Of a DNA stretch of 64,000 nucleotides, positions 45,011 to 52,611 are shown piece by piece. Origin of the DNA: Desertimonas sp963733085 (lineage in GTDB: Bacteria; Actinomycetota; Acidimicrobiia; Acidimicrobiales; Ilumatobacteraceae); assembly GCA_963733085.1 (NCBI GenBank), contig CAVTBY010000002.1, positions 620,001 through 684,000 on the forward strand, written 5' to 3'. A program made the position numbers and the translations under genes. The notes below the pieces were generated by a model. That model worked only from the letters and a program-made list of their open reading frames with translations. It did no database searches and had not been told where the DNA came from. How positions within the stretch are numbered: the first letter of the stretch is position 1; each line of letters begins with the position of its first letter.

Positions 45011-45799
45011 ATGCCGCGAGCCGCTTCGGGGGGCGATCACGCCGGCGACACCTTCACTGCCGCGGTGTCGGCGATCACGGACGCCTTTGGTGATCCCACC
45101 CGCCGTCGCATCTACCTGTTCGTCCGCGATCGCGGCGATGACGACGGCGAAGCGGGGGTTACCGCGGCGCGGGTTGCCGCCGAGGTCAGTGTCCATCCCA
45201 ACGTCGCCCGCCACCACCTCGACAAGCTGGCGGCCGGAGGATACGTCGAGGTTGCCGCGCGGGCGTCGGCGACACAGCGCAAGGCCGGGCGCCCGTCGAA
45301 GCGGTATGTGGCCGTCCCGACCGACGGCGCCCACGAATCGCTGGTCCCGGTGCACACCGAGGACCTCGTCCTCGCGCTGCTCGGGCAGGCCCTGGCCCGG
45401 CTCCCGCAGGAGGATGCCGAGGCGATGGCCGAGGAGGTTGGCGCCACGTACGGGCGGACACTTGCCGCCGGGCTCACCGGCGAGATGCTCGCCGCCGGGC
45501 AGCGCTCATTGCGCTCGGCGATGCAGGCAGTCGCCGCCGCCTTGACCGCCCACGGCTTCGCCGCCCGGACGAGCGAGCCGGCACTGGTCGGCGGCCGGCG
45601 CGCTGTCGACGGCCTGCGCATCATCAACGACCACTGCCCGTTCGGCAACGTCGCCATCGAGCACCCGGTGCTGTGCGCCGTCGATCGCGGCATGGTGCGG
45701 GGGATGCTCGGCGTGCTGTACCCGTCGGCGGCCACGCTCGATGTCGTCACCGCCGCCTCGAAGGCCCACGGCGACACCCTCTGCGCCACCGCCGTCTGA
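45011..45799 (+). CDS. SufR-like Fe-S-responsive transcriptional regulator
   Basis: A 262-residue regulator. The winged helix reads AITDAFGDPTRRRIYLFVRD, then VAAEVSVHPNVARHHLDKLA. The C-terminal domain keeps three cysteines at about residues 209, 222 and 258 (DHCPFGNVAIEHPVLCAV and GDTLCATAV). The first two have the same spacing as the cluster ligands of SufR. SufR proteins repress Fe-S assembly genes when their cluster is intact. Lying head-to-head with an Fe-S-type ATPase gene fits that role; the true targets are not in the window. Confidence 0.8.
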   Translation: MPRAASGGDHAGDTFTAAVSAITDAFGDPTRRRIYLFVRDRGDDDGEAGVTAARVAAEVSVHPNVARHHLDKLAAGGYVEVAARASATQRKAGRPSKRYVAVPTDGAHESLVPVHTEDLVLALLGQALARLPQEDAEAMAEEVGATYGRTLAAGLTGEMLAAGQRSLRSAMQAVAAALTAHGFAARTSEPALVGGRRAVDGLRIINDHCPFGNVAIEHPVLCAVDRGMVRGMLGVLYPSAATLDVVTAASKAHGDTLCATAV

Positions 45800-45818
45800 C
45801 CACTCTTCGGCGGGGGGT

Positions 45819-45915
45819 CTGGGGGGCGGAGGCTCCCGCCGGAGCCCCCCAGCCGCTGGTCGATCCGGCTCTGCCGGTCGACCAGCAGACATGCTTCAGT
45901 CCGGCCGAAGGCCGG
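45819..45915. repeat. Three consecutive GC hairpins
   Basis: Between the regulator and the DUF3107 gene lie three separate inverted repeats: 45819-45852 (CTGGGGGGC/GGAGCCCCCCAG), 45855-45886 (GCTGGTCGA/TCGACCAGC) and 45901-45915 (CCGGCC-GAA-GGCCGG). The first is a plausible terminator for the upstream gene. The others may belong to a leader of the next mRNA. Confidence 0.55.
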
Positions 45916-45987
45916 TGCAACGAGCTCGACCGAACGGAGCGAAGCGGAGTGAGGGCGAAACAGTCGGCGACCCGTACGCTTCGGGCC

Positions 45988-46218
45988 GTGGATGTTCGCA
46001 TCGGAGTGACCCAGGCCCCGCGTGAGATCAACGTCGAAGTCGACGATGCCGAGAAGGCCGCTGTCGAGAAGTCCGTCGAAGCGGCCCTCGGCGGCGCCGC
46101 CGAGATCCTCTGGCTCACCGACAAGCGCGGCCGGCGCATCGCCGTCCCCTCCGACAAGATCGCCTATGTCGAGATCGGCACCGCAGATAGCGATCGCCGC
46201 ATCGGTTTCGGCGGCTAG
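45988..46218 (+). CDS. DUF3107 family protein
   Basis: A 76-residue soluble protein typical of actinobacteria: MDVRIGVTQAPREINVEVDD, then ILWLTDKRGRRIAVPSDKIA and YVEIGTADSDRRIGFGG. Start GTG 45988. No function is established. It lies 35 bp before the pair of ArsA-like ATPases and probably shares their transcript. Confidence 0.85.
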   Translation: MDVRIGVTQAPREINVEVDDAEKAAVEKSVEAALGGAAEILWLTDKRGRRIAVPSDKIAYVEIGTADSDRRIGFGG

Positions 46219-46253
46219 GCCCGCCACAGACGTTCGCTCGCGGTGGCCGAAGC

Positions 46254-47195
46254 GTGACTCTGCTTGACCGGCAGCTGATCTTTGTCACCGGCAAGGGCGG
46301 TGTCGGCAAGACATCTGTCGCAGCCGCCCTCGGATACCTCGCCGCTGGGGCCGGCAAGCACACGCTCGTCTGCGAGATGGATGCCAAGGGCGCCCTCGCC
46401 GCTGCCTTCGACGTCACCGATCTGCAGTTCACGCCGCGCGCCGTCGGCGAGCAACTCGAGGCGATGGCGATGAACACCGAGGACGCTCTCCGCGAGTACC
46501 TCAAGGTTGCCGTGCGCGTTCCCCTCGTCGGGCGGATCGGTCCGCTGGCCCGCACGTTCGACTTCGTGGCCGACGCCGCGCCGGGCGTCAAAGAGATCCT
46601 CGGCGTCGGCAAGTTGGCGTACGAGGTGCGGGAGCGCCACTACGACCTCGTCGTGGTCGACGCCGTGGCGACCGGTCACATCGTGGCCCAGGTCGCCGCT
46701 CCTCAGGTGATCGGCGACCTGATCCAGGTCGGGATGGTTCGCGAGCAGACCCGCTGGATGCTCGACATCCTCGAAGACCCGGCGCGAACCGGAGTGGTCG
46801 TCGTCACGACGCCCGAGGAGATGCCCGTCGCCGAGACGGTCGAACTGCTCGATCGGTTCGCCTCCGAGACGCAGGTCGACGTGGCGGCGATCGTCGCCAA
46901 CCGCGTGCTGCCCGCTCTGTTCGATCGCGAGGAGTCAGCGGTCGTCGCCGGGCTCGGCGAGTTCGACCAGCTTCTCGTCGACGCCGCCGGACCAGCCATA
47001 CGCGACGTGGTCCGCGCCGCCCAACTGACCGAGGCACGGCGCGTCGTGGGCAGCCGCCACCTCGAACGTCTGCGTACCGCCGTCCCGTCCGGACTGCCGA
47101 TCCTCTACGTACCCGAGTTGTTCACCCGGGCTACCGGACGCCGAGTCGTTGCTCTCGTCGCCGCATCGCTGGGCGATGAACTGGACGTGGCGTGA
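46254..47195 (+). CDS. ArsA/Get3-like ATPase, first subunit
   Basis: A 313-residue ATPase of the ArsA/Get3/MinD class with deviant Walker A VTGKGGVGKTSVAAALGYLA and the switch EMDAKGALAAAFDV. It resembles the first member of the paired actinobacterial ATPases (Rv3679 in M. tuberculosis). The Walker B region reads YDLVVVDAVATGHIVAQVAA; the usual DTAPTGH is altered to DAVATGH. Probably forms a heteromer with the next product. GTG start; its stop overlaps the next gene (TGATG). Confidence 0.85.
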   Translation: MTLLDRQLIFVTGKGGVGKTSVAAALGYLAAGAGKHTLVCEMDAKGALAAAFDVTDLQFTPRAVGEQLEAMAMNTEDALREYLKVAVRVPLVGRIGPLARTFDFVADAAPGVKEILGVGKLAYEVRERHYDLVVVDAVATGHIVAQVAAPQVIGDLIQVGMVREQTRWMLDILEDPARTGVVVVTTPEEMPVAETVELLDRFASETQVDVAAIVANRVLPALFDREESAVVAGLGEFDQLLVDAAGPAIRDVVRAAQLTEARRVVGSRHLERLRTAVPSGLPILYVPELFTRATGRRVVALVAASLGDELDVA

Positions 47196-48424
47196 TGGCG
47201 ACGGTGTCCAAGGCCGCGCCGAGGGTGGCGACGCTGCCGGCCGGCCTCGAAGCGCTGTTGGCGAGCAAGGAGATGGTCCTGGTGTGTGGGTCCGGCGGCG
47301 TCGGCAAGACCACGTTGGCCGCCGCCCTCGGTCTGGCGGCGGCTGTCGAGCAGGGCGGAAAGGTGCTCGTGCTGACGATCGACCCGGCCCGCCGGCTGGC
47401 CGACTCTTTGGGCGTCGGCAAGATCGGCAACGTGGCGACACGGGTGCCCAGTGCCGCCCTGCGGTCGGTCGGCGTCGATCCCCGCGGAGAGTTGTGGGCG
47501 GCGATGCTCGACACCAAGGCGGGGTGGGACGAGTTGATCCGTCGTCACGCCCCCGACCAGAAGGTCCGCGACTCCGTGTTGACCAATCCGCTCTATCAGA
47601 ACATCACCAGTCGCTTTGTGCACAGCCACGATTACCTCGCCATGGAGCAGCTCCACGCCGTCCATGCATCGGGCGCCTACGACCTCGTCATCGTCGACAC
47701 GCCGCCGTCACGCAACGCCCTCGACGTGCTCGACGCCCCGTCGCGAATGGTCGACTTCTTCGGCAGCAGGCTGCTGCGCTGGTTGACGGTGCCCTACCGG
47801 TCACGGCTGTTCAACATCGCGTCGAAGCCTTTCAACCAGATCGCCGACCGAGTGCTCGGCTCGCGCTTCTTACAGGACATCGCCGAGTTCTTCATCCTCT
47901 TCCAGGCGATGGAGGACGGCTTCGTCCGTCGGGCGAGGGAGGTCGAGGCGCTGCTCGGCGACCCGCGTACGACATTCATCGTCGCCACCACGCTGGAGGC
48001 GGCCCCGGCGCACGAAGCCGGTTTCTTGGTGCGGGAACTGGCCCAGCGTCGGCTTCCGGTGGGCGCGCTGATCGCCAACCGCGTGATGCCGGCAGCGCTC
48101 ACCTCTCGGGCCACGGCGACGAGCGCCCGGCGACTTGCCGCCGCCGCCACGGGCAATGACCTCGCGGTGGACATCGCCGCCGCCATGAAACGAGCCTCAC
48201 GACGCACGGGAACCGTCGACGCCGAACTCGTCGCCACGGTGCTGACGAGAGTCGCCGAGAGCTTCCACGACGTTGCTCTCGTCGCGACGAGGGAGGCGGA
48301 GCGCCGTACCGAGCTGGCCGCACTTGCTCCCCAAGTCGTCGACGTCGAGGCCCTGCCCGGCGACGTCCACGACCTTGCCGGACTGTTGGCGATCGTCGCC
48401 GGCATGCGGGAAACGGCAGACTGA
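47195..48424 (+). CDS. ArsA/Get3-like ATPase, second subunit
   Basis: A 409-residue partner of the preceding ATPase (Rv3680-like). Deviant Walker A is CGSGGVGKTTLAAALGLAAA, with LTIDPARRLADSLGVGKIGN and the intact YDLVIVDTPPSRNALDVLDA. There is no metalloid cysteine set of ArsA and no arsenite genes nearby, so resistance is unlikely. The pair's cellular role in actinobacteria is not well defined. Downstream is the PdtaS kinase gene, five bases after this stop. Confidence 0.85.
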   Translation: MATVSKAAPRVATLPAGLEALLASKEMVLVCGSGGVGKTTLAAALGLAAAVEQGGKVLVLTIDPARRLADSLGVGKIGNVATRVPSAALRSVGVDPRGELWAAMLDTKAGWDELIRRHAPDQKVRDSVLTNPLYQNITSRFVHSHDYLAMEQLHAVHASGAYDLVIVDTPPSRNALDVLDAPSRMVDFFGSRLLRWLTVPYRSRLFNIASKPFNQIADRVLGSRFLQDIAEFFILFQAMEDGFVRRAREVEALLGDPRTTFIVATTLEAAPAHEAGFLVRELAQRRLPVGALIANRVMPAALTSRATATSARRLAAAATGNDLAVDIAAAMKRASRRTGTVDAELVATVLTRVAESFHDVALVATREAERRTELAALAPQVVDVEALPGDVHDLAGLLAIVAGMRETAD

Positions 48425-48429
48425 GGGCG

Positions 48430-49923
48430 ATGGCTTCGCTCGCGGGACTCGTCAGGGAGAACACGTCGCTCGATCGCGAACAGGTCAGCCACCTCAACCG
48501 GCTGACTTCCGAGTGGAATCTGCTCGCCGACGTCAGCTTCTCCGACCTGCTGCTCTACGCCCCCACCAAGGACGAGCGGTGGTTGATCATCGGCCAGATC
48601 CGGCCGGCGACGGCGCAGACCGCCTACCGCACCGACTGGGTCGGCACGTTCGCCAACACCACGGAACAGGCCGTGCTCAACAGCGTGCTCAACTCCGGGG
48701 AGATCACCGAAGGTGACGTGACCGTCGAGGAGCAAGACGACCCGGCGCGGATGCTCGCCATCCCGGTGCGCCATGGTGACCAGACGATCGCGGTGATGAC
48801 CCGCGAGTGGGTCGAGCAGTCCGGCCGGGTTCCCGGTGAGCTGGAGCGTGAGTACCTGTCGCTGTTCGACCGCTTCGCCGCAATGATCGCCGACGGATCG
48901 TTCCCGTACGCGCGGGCCGCAACTGTCGACTCCACAGCGGCGCCGCGCGTTGGCGACGGCGTGCTGATCGTCGACGCCGAGTCGCGCGTCCAGTACCTGT
49001 CACCGAACGCCAACTCGGCGATGCACCGCGTTGGAATCCATGCCAACGCCGTCGGGATGAGCCTTGCCGAGCTCGGCTTCTACGACGAGGTCGTGCGCCG
49101 CGCCTTCGAAACACGGATGCCCGTCGTCGAGGAGTTCGAGCAGGCCGCCGAGATCGTCCTGCTGTGCAAGTGCATGCCGATCCTGTCAGCTGACGAGGTC
49201 GCCGGTGGGGTGCTTCTCCTCCGCGACGTCACCGACCTGCGCCAGCGTGATCGGCTGCTGATGAGCAAGGACGCGACGATCCGCGAGATCCACCATCGCG
49301 TCAAGAACAACCTGCAGACGATCTCGTCGCTGCTGCGCCTGCAGGCACGCCGGCTGTCGAATCCCGAAGCGATCGCCGCGGTCGGGGAGTCCGTGCGGCG
49401 GATCCGCACGATCGCCCTCGTTCACGAGTCGCTTTCACGCGAGCCAGGTGACGACGTGACGTTCATCGAGATCGTCCGTCCCCTGCTGAGACTCGCCGAG
49501 GAGAGCCTGCAGTCACCCGACCGTCCCGTCGAGTTCTCGCTCGTCGGTGAGGGCGGGAGGATCCCCGCCCGGGTCGCAACGCCACTGTCGGTGGTGCTCA
49601 CCGAGCTGCTCCAGAACGCCGTCGACCATGGCTTCCCCGAGGGGAGCGCGGGTGGACGCGTCGTCGTCGCCCTGAACAATGACGGCGAGGAGTTGAGCAT
49701 CGACGTGGTCGACGACGGTCACGGTCTCGAGCCGACGTTTCGCATCGAGTCGGCGACGGGGCTCGGCCTGTCGATCGTGCGCACCCTCGTCACCACCGAG
49801 CTGAACGGCACGATCGCCATGCGACCGGCCAAGCCGGTCGACCTCGAGACGGTCGGCCTCGAGGCCCACGGCGGCGACCGCCAAGGCACCGTGGTTCAGT
49901 TGACGGTCCCGCTCAAGCAGTAG
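48430..49923 (+). CDS. pdtaS: PdtaS-type sensor histidine kinase
   Basis: A 497-residue cytosolic kinase with GAF-like residues 1-150 (SEWNLLADVSFSDLLLYAPT), PAS near 175-275 (VGDGVLIVDAESRVQYLSPN), and a HisKA_2/HATPase core from residue 280 with the phospho-acceptor His in REIHHRVKNNLQTISSLLRL and the N-box VVLTELLQNAVDHGF. No membrane helices are seen. The partner PdtaR (ANTAR antiterminator) is not in the window. In mycobacteria pdtaS sits beside whiB1, as here. Confidence 0.92.
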   Translation: MASLAGLVRENTSLDREQVSHLNRLTSEWNLLADVSFSDLLLYAPTKDERWLIIGQIRPATAQTAYRTDWVGTFANTTEQAVLNSVLNSGEITEGDVTVEEQDDPARMLAIPVRHGDQTIAVMTREWVEQSGRVPGELEREYLSLFDRFAAMIADGSFPYARAATVDSTAAPRVGDGVLIVDAESRVQYLSPNANSAMHRVGIHANAVGMSLAELGFYDEVVRRAFETRMPVVEEFEQAAEIVLLCKCMPILSADEVAGGVLLLRDVTDLRQRDRLLMSKDATIREIHHRVKNNLQTISSLLRLQARRLSNPEAIAAVGESVRRIRTIALVHESLSREPGDDVTFIEIVRPLLRLAEESLQSPDRPVEFSLVGEGGRIPARVATPLSVVLTELLQNAVDHGFPEGSAGGRVVVALNNDGEELSIDVVDDGHGLEPTFRIESATGLGLSIVRTLVTTELNGTIAMRPAKPVDLETVGLEAHGGDRQGTVVQLTVPLKQ

Positions 49924-49940
49924 CGCAGCCCAAATCTGCG

Positions 49941-49988
49941 ACCGATGGGTGTTCTGGGGACGGAACGGTCACCTAGACACCCATCGGT
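49941..49988. terminator. Hairpin between convergent pdtaS and whiB1, CCGATGGG family
   Basis: Perfect 12-bp arms ACCGATGGGTGT (49941-49952) and ACACCCATCGGT (49977-49988) enclose a 24-base loop with further partial pairing. It lies between two gene ends and can serve both. The same arm forms the hemE/helicase hairpin at 22.98 kb. Confidence 0.7.
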
Positions 49989-49999
49989 TGTTGGAACGG

Positions 50000-50311
50000 C
50001 TAGCTCGAGACGGAAAGGGGAGCCCTCCGTCTCGAAAGCCTGGCCCGCTGCCTGCGAATGCCCCGGCGTTCCTCTTCGGACAGCCCACCCCAGATGCCGG
50101 AGTCCTGATTGGTGTCAAGGGCGAACTCGAGACATTCCGATCGAACCAGGCACTCACCGCAGACCTGCCTGGCCTTCTCCAACTGAAGAAGGGCGAAACC
50201 GGTCGTCCCGATCGGAAAGAACAGCTCGGGATCCGTGTCGCGGCACAGCGCGTGATCTCTCCAGGTGTGGTCGGCAGCTCCCAGGGCAAGAGTTGAAGCA
50301 AGTACGGACAC
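50000..50311 (-). CDS. whiB1: WhiB1-type [4Fe-4S] regulator
   Basis: A 103-residue WhiB protein with four cluster cysteines (DHALCRDTDPELFFPIG, ARQVCGECLVRSECLEFAL) and the GVWGG-type turn seen as SGIWGGLSEEERRGIRRQRA, ahead of a basic tail. The sequence and the neighbouring PdtaS gene match WhiB1, an essential NO-sensitive sigma-factor partner in mycobacteria. GTG 50311 follows GAGGAGG, an unusually strong site for this window. Confidence 0.93.
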   Translation of the reverse strand: MSVLASTLALGAADHTWRDHALCRDTDPELFFPIGTTGFALLQLEKARQVCGECLVRSECLEFALDTNQDSGIWGGLSEEERRGIRRQRARLSRRRAPLSVSS

Positions 50312-50395
50312 GGAGCCTCCTCGGTTGGCCCTCGTACGGTTATGGCGCGTCTTTTCAACGGGCACCACCGCCGCCGCAGGCGATGCCGCCGGCCG

Positions 50396-50432
50396 AACAT
50401 ACGGCATAAAGCTTGCTCTGACAAGGGTGTCA
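50396..50432 (-). promoter_or_regulatory. whiB1 promoter with palindromic operator
   Basis: On the minus strand TTGTCA (50419-50424) and TATGTT (50396-50401) are spaced by 17 bases, a good sigma-70-type promoter. The -35 overlaps TGACA-AGGG-TGTCA (50419-50432), a perfect 5-bp inverted repeat, so a repressor or activator could act there. In mycobacteria whiB1 is controlled by a cAMP receptor protein, but the usual TGTGA/TCACA half-sites are not exact here. Confidence 0.5.
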
Positions 50433-50452
50433 CGAGAACGTAACGTCACGCC

Positions 50453-51139
50453 GTGGTGCTCGTGATCGCCCATCGGGGAGCCCCTCGCGTCGCCCGCGAG
50501 AACACCGTGGAGTCGTTCGCCGCCGCCATCGCCACCGGCGCCGGAGCAATCGAACTCGACGTCAGGCGCACTGCCGACGACTTCCTCGTCGTCCACCACG
50601 ACGCCCTGCTCGACGACGGGCGGCCCATCGTGTCGTGTCGGCGCGACGACCTTCCGGCCCACATCCCGGCACTCGCGGACGCCCTCGATGCCTGCCGCGG
50701 CGTGGTCGTCGACGTGGAGATCAAGAACCTCCCGGGGGAGCCCGATTTCGACGCCGGCGAACGCGTCGCCGGCGCCGTCGTCGAACTCCTCGGTGTGCGG
50801 CCGGAACCGGCCGATACCTGGCTGATCTCGTCGTTTCGCCGGGAGACGATCGATCGGTGCCGCACGGTCGATCCACGATTGGCAACGGGGTGGCTGACGT
50901 TCGGCGCCGTGACCGACGACGACATCGCCTGGGTCGTCGCAGCGGGCCACGCGGCTGTGCATCCATGGGACCCGACGATCGACCGTCAGCTCGTCGACCG
51001 CTGCCACGCCGCCGGACTGGACGTCAACACGTGGACGACCAACGACGTCGATCGCGCGGTCGAACTCGCGTCGTGGGGGATCGACGGCATTTGCACCGAT
51101 GTCCCCGACGCACTCGTCGAGGTGCTCGGCCAGCGCTAA
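50453..51139 (+). CDS. Glycerophosphodiester phosphodiesterase
   Basis: A 228-residue GDPD TIM-barrel enzyme without signal peptide. The catalytic segment is VIAHRGAPRVARENTVESFA (H and R of HRG, then EN), with AIELDVRRTADDFLVVHHDA completing the metal and acid-base set. The C-terminal GLDVNTWTTNDVDRAVELAS is typical. It hydrolyses deacylated phospholipids in the cytosol. Start GTG 50453. Its stop overlaps the end of the convergent protease gene. Confidence 0.93.
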   Translation: MVLVIAHRGAPRVARENTVESFAAAIATGAGAIELDVRRTADDFLVVHHDALLDDGRPIVSCRRDDLPAHIPALADALDACRGVVVDVEIKNLPGEPDFDAGERVAGAVVELLGVRPEPADTWLISSFRRETIDRCRTVDPRLATGWLTFGAVTDDDIAWVVAAGHAAVHPWDPTIDRQLVDRCHAAGLDVNTWTTNDVDRAVELASWGIDGICTDVPDALVEVLGQR

Positions 51140-52611
51140 GCGCGTTGCCGCCACCACGGCGTCTGGTTGACCACGGCACCAAGCCCCGGGATGCGGAACA
51201 GACCAGGATCGTCGATCAGGCGCTTGACGGCCCGTTCCTTGGCTCTCCGCCTCTGCTCGGCGTCGCTCAGGTCGGCGCCGTCCGCCAGCACCGCACGCGC
51301 GAGGGCGCCGACGACAGCGGGAGCTGCGAACGATGTGCCGCTCCAGGTGGCCCACCCGTTGAACTGTTCCTGCTCGGCTTTCGGATCTGCCTCGAAGAAC
51401 GTGCTGACTACGTCGACACCTGGGGCACATGCCCGCACCCAGTGCCCGTAGTTCGTGAAGTGAGCGGGTCCGAACGGGCCGAGCGCGCCGACGGCGATGA
51501 CGCCGCGGAACGCCGCCGGATAGGTGGGCTGGCAGGTGCCATCGTTGCCGGCGGAAGCGACGACGATGGTTCCGGCAGTCCGCAGATCGCGAACCGCCTT
51601 GCCGAGTGCCGGCATGTCCTCCACGGCATAGCCGCCCAGCGAGAGGTTGAGCAGGTCCGGCGCCCCGGTTTCAAGGAGTCGTTGCAACACGATCGTGAGG
51701 TCACGCTCGCTGATGTCGCCGTAACCGGTGAGCGGACCCTGGACCCTGAGCCGACACGTCGGAGCGACCATCTTGATGATGCCGGCGATGAACGTTCCGT
51801 GGCCGGCCATCGAGTCGATCGCCTTGTCGCCGTCACGGTCCCAGACCTCGTGGGCGAACGATTGCACGATGGTCGCCGCCGCCTGGTGGCGAGTCGGGTA
51901 GACATCCTCGGGATCGACGTCTTGCAGGGCACCCGGCTTATGGGCGTTCGCGAGGCCGGTGTCGATCACGACGATCGTCGGCGCTCCCACAGCGACAGCC
52001 GGCGGCACCGGAAGATCCGGTGGCTCGGCCGGCCGGGCGCTGTGTGATCGTCGCCCGGAAGTGCGGAACCGTTTGATCTCCGGAGAGAGGACCTCGCCCG
52101 CCTGAAACACAAGTGGGTTGGGCTGGTACGTGTTGGCGGCGAACGGGTTGGCGGCGAAGGGGTTGGCGGCGAAGGGGTTGGCGGCAAAGGGGTTGGCGGC
52201 GAACGGGTTGGCGGCGAAGGGGTTGGCGGCGAAGGGGTTCCCCGCAAACGCCCAGGTCGGGTTCCCGCCGCCACAGCACCGACAGTGGGAGAACAGCACG
52301 TGGTTTGGATGTGCGGGGATGCCCGCCGCGCGCAATTCGTCGATCGCGTCGAGTACGCGCACGACGGATGTGATTCGGTCGTGGCCACTGATCTCGATGG
52401 CGTCCCGGCCGAGAGGGGAGCCTTCCTCGCCTTCCTCGCCTTCCACCGGCTGGCCTTCTCTGCCGGCGAGCAGTGCCAGCGCCTCGTCGGAGCGATCGAT
52501 GGGAACGAGTACTTCACCGGGCCGGTAGGCGAAGCCATCCTGGTCGGCGAACGTGACACGGTCGTTCCATCCACCATCGTCGAAGCGCGCGGAAATCTCA
52601 GTGTCGGACAT
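51136..52611 (-). CDS. Cytoplasmic S8 (subtilisin-like) protease with NPFAA repeats
   Basis: A 491-residue serine protease with no signal peptide. Residues 1-105 form an N-terminal domain I cannot place (GEVLVPIDRSDEALALLAGR, SVVRVLDAIDELRAAGIPAH). Then come HCRCCGGGN (109-117) and seven exact NPFAA repeats (125-159). The S8 domain keeps Asp217 (VVIDTGL), His271 (GHGTFIAGI), oxyanion Asn356 (ASAGNDG) and Ser427 (SGTSFAAP), so it should be active. ATG 52611 is spaced correctly from AGGAGG. It overlaps the upstream cyclase-STAND gene by 14 bp. A cytosolic subtilisin encoded in an operon with a STAND switch suggests a controlled intracellular effector or processing enzyme. Confidence 0.88.
   Translation of the reverse strand: MSDTEISARFDDGGWNDRVTFADQDGFAYRPGEVLVPIDRSDEALALLAGREGQPVEGEEGEEGSPLGRDAIEISGHDRITSVVRVLDAIDELRAAGIPAHPNHVLFSHCRCCGGGNPTWAFAGNPFAANPFAANPFAANPFAANPFAANPFAANPFAANTYQPNPLVFQAGEVLSPEIKRFRTSGRRSHSARPAEPPDLPVPPAVAVGAPTIVVIDTGLANAHKPGALQDVDPEDVYPTRHQAAATIVQSFAHEVWDRDGDKAIDSMAGHGTFIAGIIKMVAPTCRLRVQGPLTGYGDISERDLTIVLQRLLETGAPDLLNLSLGGYAVEDMPALGKAVRDLRTAGTIVVASAGNDGTCQPTYPAAFRGVIAVGALGPFGPAHFTNYGHWVRACAPGVDVVSTFFEADPKAEQEQFNGWATWSGTSFAAPAVVGALARAVLADGADLSDAEQRRRAKERAVKRLIDDPGLFRIPGLGAVVNQTPWWRQRA
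52135..52239 (-). repeat. Seven 15-bp tandem repeats inside the protease gene
   Basis: Seven consecutive 15-bp units encode NPFAA at residues 125-159, nearly identical at the DNA level (unit AACCCCTTCGCCGCC with C/G changes and one AA variant). Upstream TWAFAG and downstream NTYQPNP look like decayed units. The near-identity implies recent expansion, and copy number may vary between strains or be mis-assembled. Confidence 0.9.

Noticed and set aside
46254..48424. Arsenite resistance operon
   Set aside because: The ATPases lack the metalloid-binding cysteines, and no arsB, arsC or arsR is nearby. The pair matches the actinobacterial Rv3679/Rv3680 type instead.
52135..52239. CRISPR-like or satellite array
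   Set aside because: The 15-bp units have no spacers, keep the reading frame, and encode NPFAA within an intact protease.
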